Assembly: GCF_002575655.3 (NCBI RefSeq)
Contig: NC_053037.3
Span: 324,845,294-324,909,293 of the forward strand
Reading direction: 5' to 3'
Length of the DNA: 64,000 nt
From: Aegilops tauschii subsp. strangulata
Taxonomy: Eukaryota > Streptophyta > Magnoliopsida > Poales > Poaceae
The position numbers and the translations under genes were made by a program. The notes below the pieces were generated by a model. The model was given only the letters and a program-made list of their open reading frames with translations, did no database searches and had not been told where the DNA came from. Shown piece by piece: positions 21,601 through 34,639 of the stretch; the first letter of the stretch is position 1; every line of letters starts with the position of its first letter.

Positions 21601-22398
21601 AACAAATACCATAAATATTGCAAGGTTCAAATTCAAAGATTACAACGCCCAAATTCAAACATTGCAAGCTGCGTCATTTCTAAAAAGGGATCAGTCGCTG
21701 ACAAGTCATGTATGGGTTTGACACAATAATTCAATTTCTTTGCCATATGATCTTCCAATATGAAGTTTGGCATTTTTGGAGGCACTTCCATTCCACAGTA
21801 CCAGCCGGCTCTGATAATCATACCATTGATCTTTCCTAATTAAATGCATGTTCAACCTCAGTACACTCAACACCTTTGCTCTGGCAAGAAAGAACCTGGC
21901 GAGTGTAATCTCCGGTGGGGTCCCTCGGTAGGAGTTCAAAGTAATATTTGAGAGATGCAGATCCAGGCATTCGATGTGATTGTCGTTATAAACATCATCC
22001 ACCTCCGGGCCTAATATGCACTGCAAAAGAAGAGAACGTGTTAGTGCCTACATGCAGATCTGAACACTCCTACATGCCCATTTGGTTTGCAGGATTTGTA
22101 AAATGCACCAACGTGCCATCTTCGATCTGGCATGATTAACATGGGCATTTGATTACAATCTAGAAACATGTAGCCTTCTTCACAAGAGGTTGGATTGGAT
22201 GAAAAATTCCCTAAGAAAACTAGTACAGATGAATCCAAAGGAGAAATGCTTATGGACGATTGTAACCATATGAATGAAGCAACCAATATGGGGTGGGGTG
22301 TATGTCCTAAAATCCTCCAAAATTCCTTCAGAAATCGTAGTACATTGTCATTGTAAACTTAGGAAAAGGTGCAAAAATTGAACTCCCTTATGGTTAAC

Positions 22399-23986
22399 TG
22401 CTACCTCTTGAGCATGCGTTGGTTTTCCCTTGAAGAGGAAAGGGTGATGCAGCAAAGTAGCGTAAGTATTTCCCTCGGTTTTTGAGAACCAAGGTATCAA
22501 TCCAGTAGGAGACTACACGCAAATCGCCTAGTACCTGCACAAACAATCAAGAACCTTGCAACCAACGCGATAAAGGGGTTGTCAATCCCTTCATGGCCAC
22601 TTGCAAAAGTGAGATCTGATAAAGACAATAAGATAAATATTTTTGGTATTTTTGTTGTATAGATTGGAAAGTAAAGATTGCAAAATAAACGGCGACAGAA
22701 ATTGGCAAGTTGGCGGGAAACTAATATGATGTAAAATAGACCCGGGGGGCCATAGGTTTCACTAATGGCTTCTCTCATGATAGCATATATTACGGTGCGT
22801 GACCAAATTACTGCCGAGCAATTGATAGAAAAGTGCATAGTTATGAGAATATCTAGTCATGGTCATGAACGTAGGCATCACGTCCGTGTCAAGTAGACCG
22901 AAACGATCCTGCATCTACTACTATTACTCCACACATCGATCGCTATCCAGCATACATCTATAGTATTAAGTTCATAAGAACAGAGTAACGCATTAGGCAA
23001 GATGACATGATGTAGAGGGATAAACTGAAGCAATATGATATAAACCCCGTCTTTTTATCCTCGATGGAAACAACACAATACGTGCCTTGCTGCCCCTGCT
23101 GTCACTGGGAAAGGACACCGCAAGATTGAACCCAAAGCTAAGCACTTCTCCCATTGCAAGAAAGATCAATCTAGTAGGCCAAACTAAACCGATAATTCGA
23201 AGAGACTTGCAAAGATATCAAATCATGCACATAAGAATTCAGAGAAGAACCAAATATTGTTCATAGATAATCTTGATCATAAACCCACAATTCATCGGAT
23301 CTCGGCAAACACACCGCAAAAAGTATTACATCGAATAGATCTCCAAGAATATCGAGGAGAACTTTGTATTGAGAACCAAAGAGAGAGAAGAAGCCATCTA
23401 ACTAATAACTATGGACCTGAAGGTCTGTGGTAAACTACTCACACATCATCGGAGAGGCTATGGTGTTGATGTAGAAGCCCTCCGTGATCGAATCCCCCCC
23501 CCGGCAGATCGCCGGAAAAGGCCCCAAGATGGGATCTCACGGGTACAGAAGGTTGCGGCGATGGAAAAGTGGTTTTGTGGCTCCCCTGGATGTTTTCAGG
23601 GTATACGAGTATATATAGGTGAAAGAAGTAGGTCGGTGGAGCTATGAGGGGCCCATGAGGGTGGGGCGCGCCTACCCCCCATGGGCGCGCCCTCCTGCCT
23701 CGTGGCCGCCTCGTTGCGTCTCTGACTTCCTCTCCAAGACTCCTGGATTGCGTTTGTTCCAAGAAAGATCCTCGCGAAGGTTTCGTTCCGTTTGGATTCC
23801 GTTTGATATTCCTTTTCTGCGAAACACTGAAATAGGCAAAAAATAGCAACTGGCACTGGGCCTCCGGTTAATAGGTTAGCCCCAAAAATAATATAAAAGA
23901 TCATATTAAAGCCCATTAAACATCCAAAACAGATAATATAATAGCATGGAACGATCAAAAATTATAGATACGTTGGAGACTTATCA
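22399..23986 (-). repeat. 3' LTR of element B
   Basis: 1588 bp; on the + strand it begins TGCTACCTCTTGAGCATGCG and ends GGAGACTTATCA. The adjacent GCATCCCCAAGCTTAATT on the internal side is the complement of the polypurine tract. Confidence 0.88.
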
Positions 23987-26890
23987 GCATCCCCAAGCTT
24001 AATTCCCGCTCATCTTCGAGTAGGTAAATGATAAAAACAGAATTTTTGATGTGGAATGCTACCTAACATAATTTTCAATGTAATTTTCTTAACTGTGGCA
24101 TGAATGTTCAGATCCTAAAGATTCAAGACAAAAGTTTAATATTGACATAAAAATAATAATACTTCAAGCATACTAACTAAGCAATTATGTCCTCTCAAAA
24201 TAACATAGCCAAAGAAAGCTCATCCCTACAAAATCATATAGTTTGTCCATGCTTCATTTTCATCACACAAAATGCTCTCATCATGCACAACCCTGATGAC
24301 AAGCCAAGCAATTGTTTCATACTTTAGTATTCTCAAACTTTTTCAACTTTCACGCAATATATGAGCGCGAGCCATGGACATAGCACTATGGGTGGAATAG
24401 AATATGATGATGAGGGTTGTGTGGAGAAGACAAAAAAGGAGAAAGTCTCACATCGATGTGGCTAATCAACGGGCTATGGAGATGCCCATCAATTGATGTC
24501 AATGCGAGGAGTAGGGATTGCCATGCAACGGATGCACTAGAGCTATAAGTGTATGAAAGCTCAACAAAAGAAACTAAGTGGGTGTGCATCCAACTCGCTT
24601 GCTCACGAAGACCTAGGGCATTTTGAGGAAGCCCATCATTGGAATATACAAGCCAAGTTCTATAATGAAAAATTCCCACTAGTATATGAAAGTGACAAAA
24701 TAAGAGACTCTCTATCATGAAGATCATGGTGCTACTTTGAAACACAAGTGTGGAAAAAGGATAGCAACATTGTCCCTTATCTCTTTTTCTCTCATCATTT
24801 TTTTGGTGGGCTTCTTTGGCCTTTTTTTATTTGGGCTTCTTTGGCCACTTTTATTTTTTTCGCCCGGAGTCTCATCCCGACTTATGGGGGAATCATAGTT
24901 TCCATCATCCTTTCCTCAAATGGGACAATGCTCTAATAATGAAGATCATCACACTTTTATTTACTTACAACTCAAGAATTACAACTCGATACTTAGAACA
25001 AAATATGACTCTATGTGAATGCCTCCGGCGGTGTACCGGGATATGCAATGAATGCGGAGTGACATGTATGAAATATTAACGGTGGCCTTGCCACAAATAC
25101 GATGTCAACTACATAATCATGCAAAGCAATATGACAATGATGAAGCATGTCATAATAAACGGAACGGTGGAAAGTTGCATGGCGATATATCTCGGAATGG
25201 CTATGGAAATGCCATAATAGGTAGGTATGGTGGCTGTTTTGAGGAAGATATAAGGAGGCTTATGTGTGATAGTGCATATCATATCACGGGGTTTGGATGC
25301 ACCGGCGAAGTATGCACCAACTCTCGAGGTGAGAAAGGGCAATGCACGATACCGAAGAGGCTAGCAATGATGGAAGGGTGAGAGTGCGTATAATCCATGG
25401 ACTCAACATTAGTCATAAAGAACTCACATACTTATTACAAAAATCTAGAAGTAATCAAACCCAAAGCACTACGCGCATGCTCCTAGGGGGATAGATTGGT
25501 AGGAAAAGACCATCGCTCATCCCCGAGCGCCACTCATAAGGAAAGCAATCAAAGAACACCTCATGCTTCAAATTTGTCACACAACGGTTACCATACGTGC
25601 ATGCTATGGGACTTGCAAACCTCAACACAAGTATTTCTCAATTTCACAATTACTCAACTAGCACGACTCTAATATTACCATCTTTATATCTCAAAACAAT
25701 TATCAAGTATCCAACTTCTCATTGTATTTAATGCACTCTATATGAAAGTTTTTATTATACCCATCTTGGATGCCTATCATATTAGGACTAAGTTTATAGC
25801 CAAAGAAAATTACCATGCTGTTCTAAAAGACTCTCAAAATAATATAAGTGAATCATGAGAGATCAATAATTTCTATAAAATAAAACCACCACCGTGCTCT
25901 AAAAAGATATAAGTGAAGCACTAGAGCAAAATTATCTAGCTCAAAAGATATAAGTGAAGCACATAGAGTATTCTAATAAATTCGGATTCATGTGTGTCTA
26001 TCCAAAAGGTGTGTATAGCAAGGATGATTGTGGTAAACTAAAAAGCAAAGACTCAAATCATGCAAGACGCTCCAAGCAAAACACATATCATGTGGTGAAT
26101 AAAAATATAGCCTCAAGTAAAGTTACCGATAGACGAAGACGAAAGAGGGGATGCCTTCCGAGGCATAACCAAGCTTAGGCTTTTGGTTGTCCTTGAATTT
26201 TAACTTGGGGTGCCTTGGTAATCCCCAAGCTTAGGCTGTTGCCACTCCTTATTCCAAAATCCATCAAATCTTTACCCAAAAACTTGAAAACTTCACAACA
26301 CAAAACTTAAACAGAAAATCTCATGAGCTCCGTTAGTATAAGAAAACAAACCACCACTTTAAGGTAATGTAATGAACTCATTATTTATTTATATTGGTGT
26401 TAAACCTTCTGTATTCCAACTTCTCTATGGTTCATACCCCCCGATACTAGCCATAGATTCATCAAAATAAGCAAACAACACACGAAAAACAAAATCTGTC
26501 AAAAACAGAACAGTCTGTAGTAATCTGTAACAAACGAATACTTCTGGAACTCCAAAATTCCTAAATAAATTGGCGGACGTGAGGAATTTATCTATTAATC
26601 GTACGCAAAAAGAATCAACCTAAAATCACTCTCCAGTAAAAGATGGCAGCTAATCTCGTGAGCGCAAAAGTTTCTGTTTTTTACAGCAAGATCGTAAAGA
26701 CTTCACCCAAGTCTTCCCAAAGGTTCTACTTGGCACAAACACTAATTAAAACATAAAACCACATCTAAACAGAGGCTTGATGAATTATTTATTACTAAAC
26801 AGGAACAAAAAGTAAAGAACAAAAATAAAATTGGGTTGCCTCCCAACAAGCGCTATCGTTTAACGCCCCTAGCTAGGCATTGAGATTTCG
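23987..26890 (-). other. Non-coding internal region of element B
   Basis: About 2.9 kb with no supported gene, colinear in inverse with 9600-12440 of element A. Contains the pyrimidine-rich TCTTTGGCC repeat at 24775-24870, the AAGCTTAGGC phrases at 26170-26235 and the conserved TTGGGTTGCCTCCCAACAAG at 26831-26850. Confidence 0.6.
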
Positions 26891-26897
26891 ATGATGT

Positions 26898-27720
26898 TCA
26901 CATGAAAGACAAGAATTGAAGCGCAAAGAGAGCATCATGAAACACATGAAAAACACATCTAAGTCTAAAATACTTCCTATGCATAGGCATTTTATAGGAA
27001 AACAAATTAGCAAGACAAGCAAGGTCTAGCATATGCAAGGAAGAAGAAAGAAACAATAGCAATCTCAACATAACGAGAGGAAATTTAGTGACATTAAAAT
27101 TTCTACAACCATATTTTCCTCTCTCATAATAATTACATGTAGGATCATAATAAAATTCAACAATATAGCTATCACAAAGCATATTCTTAACATGATCCAC
27201 ATGTATGCAAAGTTGACACTCTTCCAAAATAGTGGGATTAACATTAACTAAAGTCATGACCTCTCCAAAGCCACTTTTATCAAAAACTTCATAAGATTGA
27301 ACATTCTCCAAATATGAGGGATCTAAAGTTGAAACTCTCCCAAACCCACTTTCAATATTATTGCAAACATTATTATCAATCTCATATTCATCATGAGGCT
27401 TAAATAAATTTTCAAGATCATAAGAAGAATCACCCATCCTGATCATTCCAACAAGTAGAGGATATAGCAAAACTAGCATCCCCAAGCTTAGGGTTTTGCA
27501 TATTATTAGCACAATTTACATTTATAATAAAATCATTGCAATCATGCTTTTTATTCAAAGATCTATCGTGAATCGCTTCATAAAGTACTTCATCGCAATT
27601 TTACGATTCATGAATTTCAGGCAAAACCTCATAAAGATAATCTAGTGCACTCAACTCACTAGCAATAGGTTCATCATAATTGGATCTCTTAAAGAGATTA
27701 GCAAGTGGATGAGGATCCAT
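26898..27720 (-). pseudogene. Degenerate ORF of element B, unknown retroelement protein
   Basis: Minus-strand coding signal from ATG 27720-27718 (MDPHPLANLFKRSNYDEPIA) with a TAA stop at 27603-27601. It stays in frame to a TGA near 27438 and then shifts to a long open frame ending at 26898 (SYDLENLFKPHDEYEIDNN, later ILEECQLCIHVDHVKNMLCD, ending hydrophobic). Acidic first half, hydrophobic Cys/Phe-rich second half. No known domain. It occupies the gag position but is not related to the element A protein by eye. Confidence 0.5.
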
Positions 27721-27937
27721 AAACTTTTAGCAAGCGAAGATGCAAGCAAAAAGAAGGTGCATGATAACACAAGCAAACAAAAGATCAAATGGAAGAAGGG
27801 CGAAGAAAAGGCAAAGATTTTCCAAAATCGTTTTAGAATTGGGGGAGAGGAAAACGAGAGGCGAATGGCAAATAATGTAATGCGAGGGATAAGAGTTTGT
27901 GATGGGTACTTGGTATGTCTTGACTTGAGTGTAGATC

Positions 27938-27955
27938 TCCCCGACAACGGCGCCA
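27938..27955 (-). other. Primer binding site of element B (tRNA-Asp type)
   Basis: The + strand reads TCCCCGACAACGGCGCCA, the tRNA-Asp 3' end with one substitution, 11 bp inside the 5' LTR edge at 27967. Confidence 0.7.
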
Positions 27956-27966
27956 GAAATCCTTCT

Positions 27967-29473
27967 TGCTACCTCTTGAGCATGTGTTGGTTTTCCCTTG
28001 AAGAGGAAAGGGTGATGCAGCAAAGTAGCGTAAGTATTTCCCTCAGTTTTTGAGAACCAAGGTATCAATCCAGCAGGAGACTACACGCAAATCGCCTAGT
28101 ACCTGCAGAAACAATCAAGAACCTTGCAACCAACGCGATAAAGGGGTTGTCAATCCCTTCACGGCCACTTGCAAAAGTGAGATCTGATAAAGATAATAAG
28201 ATAAATATTTTTGGTATTTTTGTTGTATAGATTGGAAAGTAAAGATTGAAAAATAAACGGCAATAGTAGCATATATTACGGTGGGTGAACAAATTACTGC
28301 CGAGCAATTGATAGAAAAGCGCATAGTTATAAGAATATCTAGGCATGATCATGAACGTAGGCATCACGTCTGTTTCAGGTAGACCAAAACGATTCTGCAT
28401 CTTCTACTATTACTCCACACATCGACCGCTATCCAGTATGCATCTAAGTATTAAGTTCATAAGAACAGAGTAACGCATTAGGCAAGATGACATGATGTAG
28501 AGGGATAAACTCAAGCAATATGATATAAACCCCATCTTTTTATCCTCGATGGCAACAATACAATACGTGCCTTGCTGCCCCTGCTGTCACTGGGAAAGGA
28601 CACCGCAAGATTGAACCCAAAGCTAAGCACTTCTCCCATTGCAAGAAAGATCAATCTAGTAGGCCAAACTAAACCGATAATTCGAAGAGACTTGCAAAGA
28701 TATCAAATCATGCATATAAGAATTCAGAGAAGAACCAAATATTGTTCATAGATAATCTTGCTCATAAACCCACAATTCATCGGATCTCGGCAAACGCACC
28801 GCAAAAAGTATTACATCGAATAGATCTCCAAGAACATCGAGGAGAACTTTGTATTGAGAACCAAAGAGAGAGAATAAGCCATCTAGCTAATAACTATGGA
28901 CCCGAAGGTCTGTGGTAAACTACTCACACATCATCGGAGAGTCTATGGTGTTGATGTAGAAGCCCTCCGTGATCGAATCCCCCTCCGGCAGATCACCGGA
29001 AAAGGCCCCAAGATGGGATATCACGGGTACAGAAGGTTGCGGCGGTGGAAAAGTGGTTTCGTGGCTCCCCTGGATGTTTTCAGGGTATAAGAGTATATAT
29101 AGGCGAAAGAAGTAAGTCGGTGGAGCTACAAGGGGCCCACTAGGGTGGGGGCGCGCCTACCCCCCTGGGTGCGCCCTCCTGCCTCGTGGCCGCCTTGTTG
29201 CGTCTCTGACTTCCACTCCAAGTCTCCTGGATTGCGTTTGTTCCAAGAAAGATCCTCGCGAAGGTTTCTTTCCGTTTGGATTCCGTTTGATATTCCTTTT
29301 CTGCGAAACACTAAAATAGGCACACAAAAAACAGCAACTGGCACTGGGCGTCTGGTTAATAGGTTAGCCCCAAAAATAATATAAAAGAGCATATTAAAGC
29401 CCATTAAACATCCAAAACAGATAATATAATAGCATGGAATGATCAAAAATATAGATACGTTGGAGACGTATCA
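27967..29473 (-). repeat. 5' LTR of element B
   Basis: 1507 bp; the minus strand begins TGATACGTCTCCAACGTATC at 29473 and ends GAGGTAGCA at 27967. It is shorter than its partner because of an ~81 bp internal deletion near 28263. Confidence 0.88.
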
Positions 29474-30770
29474 TTAACATTTAACAGAAAAGGAACATCA
29501 CCTCGATATACAGCTTCTTCAGGCACGGAAAGCATCTCAGGCAACTAACAACTTGGTCCAGGTTGGGGACGACAGATTCTAGTGCCAAGACCTTCACTGT
29601 GCCTAGAGTCTGGGTGAAGCTTCGCTGGATGACAGACGAACATACATCTTCAAAACTAGAAATAACATTGATATCAAGAAGGAGAGGTATATAAGGCGAC
29701 TGTTGTACCTGAAAGTTGTAGTATTTGACAGACGAGTAGCCCATCACTTTCAATTTCAGCGCAGAAATGACAATGATTCTTGTTGGACCTTGTTGATCAA
29801 CTACAAGTAATCTCTCAAGTGAAGGTGTGTCCTGGATGACCATATTGTGGTCCACCTTTTGTGATCTCTCGTTGCAGCACCAGCAACACAAATAAATAGT
29901 CTAGAGTCATGGAGGTGATGTGCAAGGTACTCAACCAATTCATCGCCTGAAGACGAAGGAACTCGAGTGCAGTACAGCCGCGGAGCAGGCACTCCATGTC
30001 ATCCTTTGGGATGCGGATGGCGCCGAGCTCGAGGTGCTTCAGTCGTGGTAGAAAAAGAGCGGGCGTGTCATTAAGGGGGGATGGCAGTTCATGAACTTGG
30101 CGAGGCGCAGCGTGGGCGCGAAGCGGAGCGCGGACATTGGCAGCAAGCGCATATGCCCATCATTATAACTTAGCTTCTCGAGCTGATCTAAGGCGCGGGA
30201 TCGGAACCACTCGTCAAGCTTGACTCGGTCCTTGCCATTGGAACGGAACTTGCCCACGATAAGGCCTTTTATTGGGCCATCATGACTGCCGAGGATCTGG
30301 AAGAACGCATCCAAGCTTTGGCGATAGCCATGGCAGAGCTTGTGGGCATCGAGGAGGTCGACAGGGGTGCGGAGCCATCGGGTGCGCCACCGCCGGGGAA
30401 GGGCGGCTGTCCTCACCCGATATTTGATTGGGAGGTGGGATATGATGACTATCAACATATCATCGGGGAGGTTGTTGATGAAGTCTAGGCTTGCTGGAGT
30501 CACTTGCGGTTCTTTCTCGACCCGCCTCCGCTTGTTGGCAGCCTTGTTCTCCACCTCGTCGGTGGGGACGGAAACCTCTGTCTCCATATTCACGCCATGC
30601 TCCGGTGCTTCAGCAGCCCCGGCGTCACCACTCCCTCCGATGGGGCGCTTCGGCGGCATCCTCGTACACTGACGGCTTTGAGGACTCAGAGCGACGTTGA
30701 GGATGCGGGCGGAGAGAGAGAAATTTTGTGTGTGGTGAGGATGGGGTGGTGCGGCCGCTCAGCGGTGCCA

Positions 30771-30778
30771 TTAATATA
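30771..30778 (-). promoter_or_regulatory. Possible TATA box of the F-box gene
   Basis: Minus-strand TATATTAA about 112 bp upstream of the ATG at 30659, preceded by a GC-rich promoter-like stretch. Confidence 0.4.
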
Positions 30779-31189
30779 GACCAGTGGGAGCGAGGCGGGC
30801 GGCGGTCCAAGGCTGTCTCGCTTCCCGATGAGAACGACTTCTTAATCTCTAGTACGAATGAAATCTATGCTTAATTGATGAATTTTAGTTGCAAAAAATA
30901 GATAGTGCTCTTGTTTTTTAGCTGCATATTTTGACAAATCGCAGTGTATCTTGGCATAGCGGCGAAGTCTGGCTTTAATTTGCATACCGTAATCTGAACC
31001 GTTTGCGTTGAAGAGATGCACAGATCCTGCGTTGAACAGCTTGTACGCTTCCGGGTGAGCCTGCGCACCGGACTACGCTCGCACGCCTCCCGTTCAGTCA
31101 AGCAGATGTCCACACGGCACCTCCTATAGCCATTAAAAACCAAGACACGTGGCATCACGTGAATGGTTAACCGAACGCACGCGGTTTCA

Positions 31190-33570
31190 AAATGCCTTTG
31201 TTGGCTGTCATTATTCGAGTGCGCCTTCTCTCAGAATGGACACGAAAAATACCACTGCATGTCGGGTGCCATTCCATGATAGTATGCCAAGTTTCATGAA
31301 TTTCAGACGAGTTTAAGATTTACTAGAATTTAAAAACAAAGTATCTCAACATTTTGCCGGCAATCAAGGGTGCCCTAGTGTTTGAAATTCATTCCCATTT
31401 CTTGCATGCACCCAAGTACACAGATTTGATTTTTCAACCAATTTATATGCACTGGAGCATGTGCATGTAGTTCAAATTTGAATTATGCACATAAATGCAT
31501 TGAAAACTCAGTTAATGCATAAAAATGTCCAAACGAACCCCAAAAAATCACAAAAATCACACAACACTCCTGTTGTTCCATGTTGACACGAGACAAAAAA
31601 TTGAAAGCAATAAGAGGCAATGGATATCGTTTCGTCCCCAAAGGTGGGACGTTCCCTACCGAAAACCATCATGCTTGTTGTGAGAAGCTCTGGTTTGTGA
31701 GAAGCTTATACCCAAACCTGCCCCAAATGGGACAAAAAATTTACCACGGCATGTTGATGCCGCTCCATGATAGCATGCCAAGTTTCATGAATTTCAGACG
31801 AGTTTTGGATTTACTAGAATTTAAAAACCAGGCATCTCAATGTTTTGCCGGCAATCAATGGTTTCTGGTGTTTGAAATTCATTCCCATTTCTTGCATGGG
31901 ACCTAAGCATGCACCCAAGGACACAGATTTGATTTTTCAACCAATTTATATGCACTGGAGCATGTGCATGTAGTTCAAACTTGAATTATGCACATAAATG
32001 CATTGAAAACTCAGTTAGTGCATCAAAATGTCCAAACGAACCCCGAAAAATCACAAAAAATAACACAACACCCCTGTTGTTCTTTGTTGACACGAGAATT
32101 TTTTTGAAAGCAATAAGAGGCAATGGATATTGTTTCGTCCCTGAAGGTGGGGTGTTCCCTATCGAAACCATCATGCTTGTTGTGAGAAGCTCCGGTTTGT
32201 GATAACCATATACCCAAACCTGCCCCAAATGGGACAAAAAATTTACCACGGCATGTTGATGCCGCTCCATGATAGCATGCCAAGTTTCATGAATTTCAGT
32301 CAAGTTTTGGATTTACTAGAATTTAAAAACCAGGCATCTCAATGTTTTGCCGGTAATCAACGGTGCCATGGTGTTTGAAATTCATTCCCATTTCTTGCAT
32401 GGGACCTAAGCATGCACCCAAGGACACATATTTGATTTTTAACGAATTTATATGCACTGGAGCATGTGCATGTAGTTCAAATTTGAATTATGCACATAAA
32501 TCCATTGAAAACTCACTTAATGCATAAAAATGTCCAAACAAACCCTGAAAAATCACAAAAATAACACAACACTCCTATTGTTCTATGTTGACACGAGAAA
32601 AATTTTGAAAGCAATAAGAGGCAATGAATATCGTTTCGTCCCCAAAGGTGGGGCGTTCCCTACCGAAACCATCTTGCTTGTTGTGAGAAGCTCTGGTTTG
32701 TGAGAAGCATATACCCAAACCTGCCCCAAATGGGACAAAAAATTTACCACGACATGTTGATGCCGCTCCATGATAGCATGCCAAGTTTCATGAATTTCAA
32801 ACGAGTTTTGGATTTACTAGAATTTAAAAACCAGGCATCTCAATGTTTTGTCGGCAATCAACGGTGCACTGGTTGAATTTCATTCCCATTTCTTGCATGG
32901 GACCTAAGCATGCACCCAAGGACACAGATTTGATTTTTAAACCAATTTATATGCACTGGAGCATGTGCATGTAGTTCAAATTTGAATTATGCACATAAAT
33001 GCATTGAAAACTCACTTAATGCATCAAAATGTCCAAACGAACCCCGATAAATCACAAAAAATAACACAACACTCCAGTTGTTCTGTGTTCACACGATAAA
33101 TTTTTTGAAAGCAATAAGAGGCAATGGATATCGTTTCGTCCCCAAAGGTGGGGCGTTCCCTACCGAAACCATCATGCTTGTTGTGAGAAGCTCTGGTTTG
33201 TGAGAAGCATATACCCAAACCTGCCCCAAATGGGACAAAAAAATTACCACGACATGTTGATGCCGCTCCATGATAGCATGCCAAGTTTCATGAATTTCAG
33301 ACGAGTTTTGGATTTACTAGAATTTAAAAACAAGGCATCTCAATGTTTTGCCGGCAATCAATGGTGCCATGGTGTTTGAAATTCATTGCCATTTCTTGCA
33401 TGGGACCTAAGCATGCACCCAAGGACAAAGATTTGATTTTTCAACGAATTTATATGCACTGGAGCATGTGCATGTAGTTCAAATTTGAATTATGCACATA
33501 AATGCATTGAAAACTCACTTAATGCATAAAAATGTCCAAACGAACCCTGAATAATTCCAATTCTTTTATG
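31190..33570. repeat. ~500 bp tandem repeat array, block 2 (5 units)
   Basis: Five units marked by ATGCCAAGTTTCATGAATTT at about 31284, 31776, 32278, 32779 and 33281, a regular spacing of roughly 490-502 bp. Same unit as 15900-17690. Repeated short open frames on both strands are copies of one another and not genes. Confidence 0.85.
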
Positions 33571-34011
33571 ATCACTGCAGATAAAAGGTCTAGCAATTCA
33601 AACACCGTCCATGGCCGCTATGACCCCATTATGTAATTCAAATCAAGACGAAAAATCAAGTAGATCCCACACAGCTTGTTATAACCAAGCGTGTGAGATG
33701 CAGCACAAAATATCTTCCGACCGTGTCTGAATAAGGGACCGTGTCTGATGACACTTTGCGTGCCTGTCTTTTGGCTAAAGAGATTCCAAATTTTCGGCTT
33801 CCGCGGAAATATCTACCTCCCAGCCCCCTCCCCCTTACCAAAAGCCACATTTTCGCCCTTTCCGCCTTCCTTTCCAAGTTGAAACCTTCACTCCTTGCTT
33901 GCAGCGCCGCCGCCTCCTTGCCTGCGACCCTCCTTCACGCTGCTCGGCCTCGCCTATCCAGGCAGGTAATCCACACTCGACCCCCATCCTCCTCCTCCTT
34001 CCACATCCCAC

Positions 34012-34497
34012 ATGCCCCGACCGCCGGCGCGAGCGCGACACCTTCCACCCAAATCACCGACCCCTCCACCAAATAAGCGTCGGCCTAAGCCATGGTGCAC
34101 GCAGTATAGCCAGGACCTCAAGGAGCATTTTGCAGCGGAGAAGCAAATCGCGGTCGCACGCGCAGATGAGGTCGCGATGGCTGCCATTCATGCTGACCCC
34201 TAGATCTTGGAGGAGCACCTCGCCGTCGAGGCCACCGTTGAGGCCGCGACGCGGTTGGCTGCTTTAAACGACTATTCGTGGCGTTTTCTCGAGGCCACCG
34301 TTGGTGCCTTCGACAAAGACTACGAGGTGTTTTCTCAGCGTGCACATGCTTACCTCATCTCGAGAGCCAGCAGGTTGGTGCCCGGAGCGGCTCAGGCAAC
34401 TCACCACTACAACGATGGCACCCATGATGTGGAGGCCTCGCCCTCTTCCATGTCCAAGGAGCCAATCATCATCGATATCTCCGACAATGAGGAGTAG
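34012..34497 (+). pseudogene. Small Ala-rich gene, longer copy (block 2)
   Basis: ATG 34012 (MPRPPARARHLPPKSPTPPP) to TAG 34495-34497, one frame, broken by TAG 34201-34203 where block 1 has CAG. After the stop the frame goes on with helical sequence (ILEEHLAVEATVEAATRLAA), VGAFDKDYEVFSQRAHAYL and an acidic end (SKEPIIIDISDNEE) that could be a SUMO-interaction-like motif. Function unknown. The paralogue at 18988 ends early. Confidence 0.6.
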
Positions 34498-34639
34498 CTT
34501 GTCTTATTAGCTCACTATGAGGACCCATGTTCAGTTTGCTAGCTACTGCCTTTCCTTAACAAATTCTAGTGAATTGTGCTATCTACTTTTACCATGCAAT
34601 CTTCTGCTATAGTGTATATGTTCTATATGTCATGCAATG

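Larger units (their letters stand above)
22399..29473 (-). mobile_element. Complete non-autonomous Gypsy-type LTR retrotransposon B
   Basis: 7075 bp, minus orientation, LTRs at 27967-29473 (5') and 22399-23986 (3'), flanked by a perfect TTAAC duplication (22394-22398 and 29474-29478). Primer site at 27938-27955 is tRNA-Asp type with one mismatch. Same LTR and non-coding family as element A, opposite orientation, but its ORF is unrelated. No protease, RT or integrase. The 5' LTR has lost about 81 bp that the 3' LTR keeps (around 22695-22775). It lies in the F-box gene intron, antisense-equivalent on the same strand as that gene. Confidence 0.88.
21706..30659 (-). pseudogene. F-box / LRR / FBD gene with LTR element in its intron
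   Basis: Minus strand, exon 1 30659-29502 and last exon 22020-21706. Exon 1 starts MPPKRPIGGSGDAG, has a basic stretch (NKRRRVEK) and an F-box (FINNLPDDMLIVIISHLPIK), then LRR-like sequence (RLKHLELGAIRIPKDDMECL) ending LKKLYIE at the donor GAG|GTGATG. The last exon after TTTTGCAG|TGC carries an FBD-like segment (HIECLDLHLSNITLNSYRGT). Both junctions are in phase 0. F-box proteins bring substrates to SCF ubiquitin ligases; target unknown. Damage in exon 1: a frame change in the G run near 30074 and another near 29900. The intron is about 400 bp without the 7.1 kb element B, which sits 23 bp from the donor. Confidence 0.75.

Noticed and set aside
31190..33570. Regular array considered as CRISPR or satellite genes
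   Set aside because: The unit is about 500 bp with no short repeat-spacer pattern, in a plant genome. The repeated frames are copies of one repeat.
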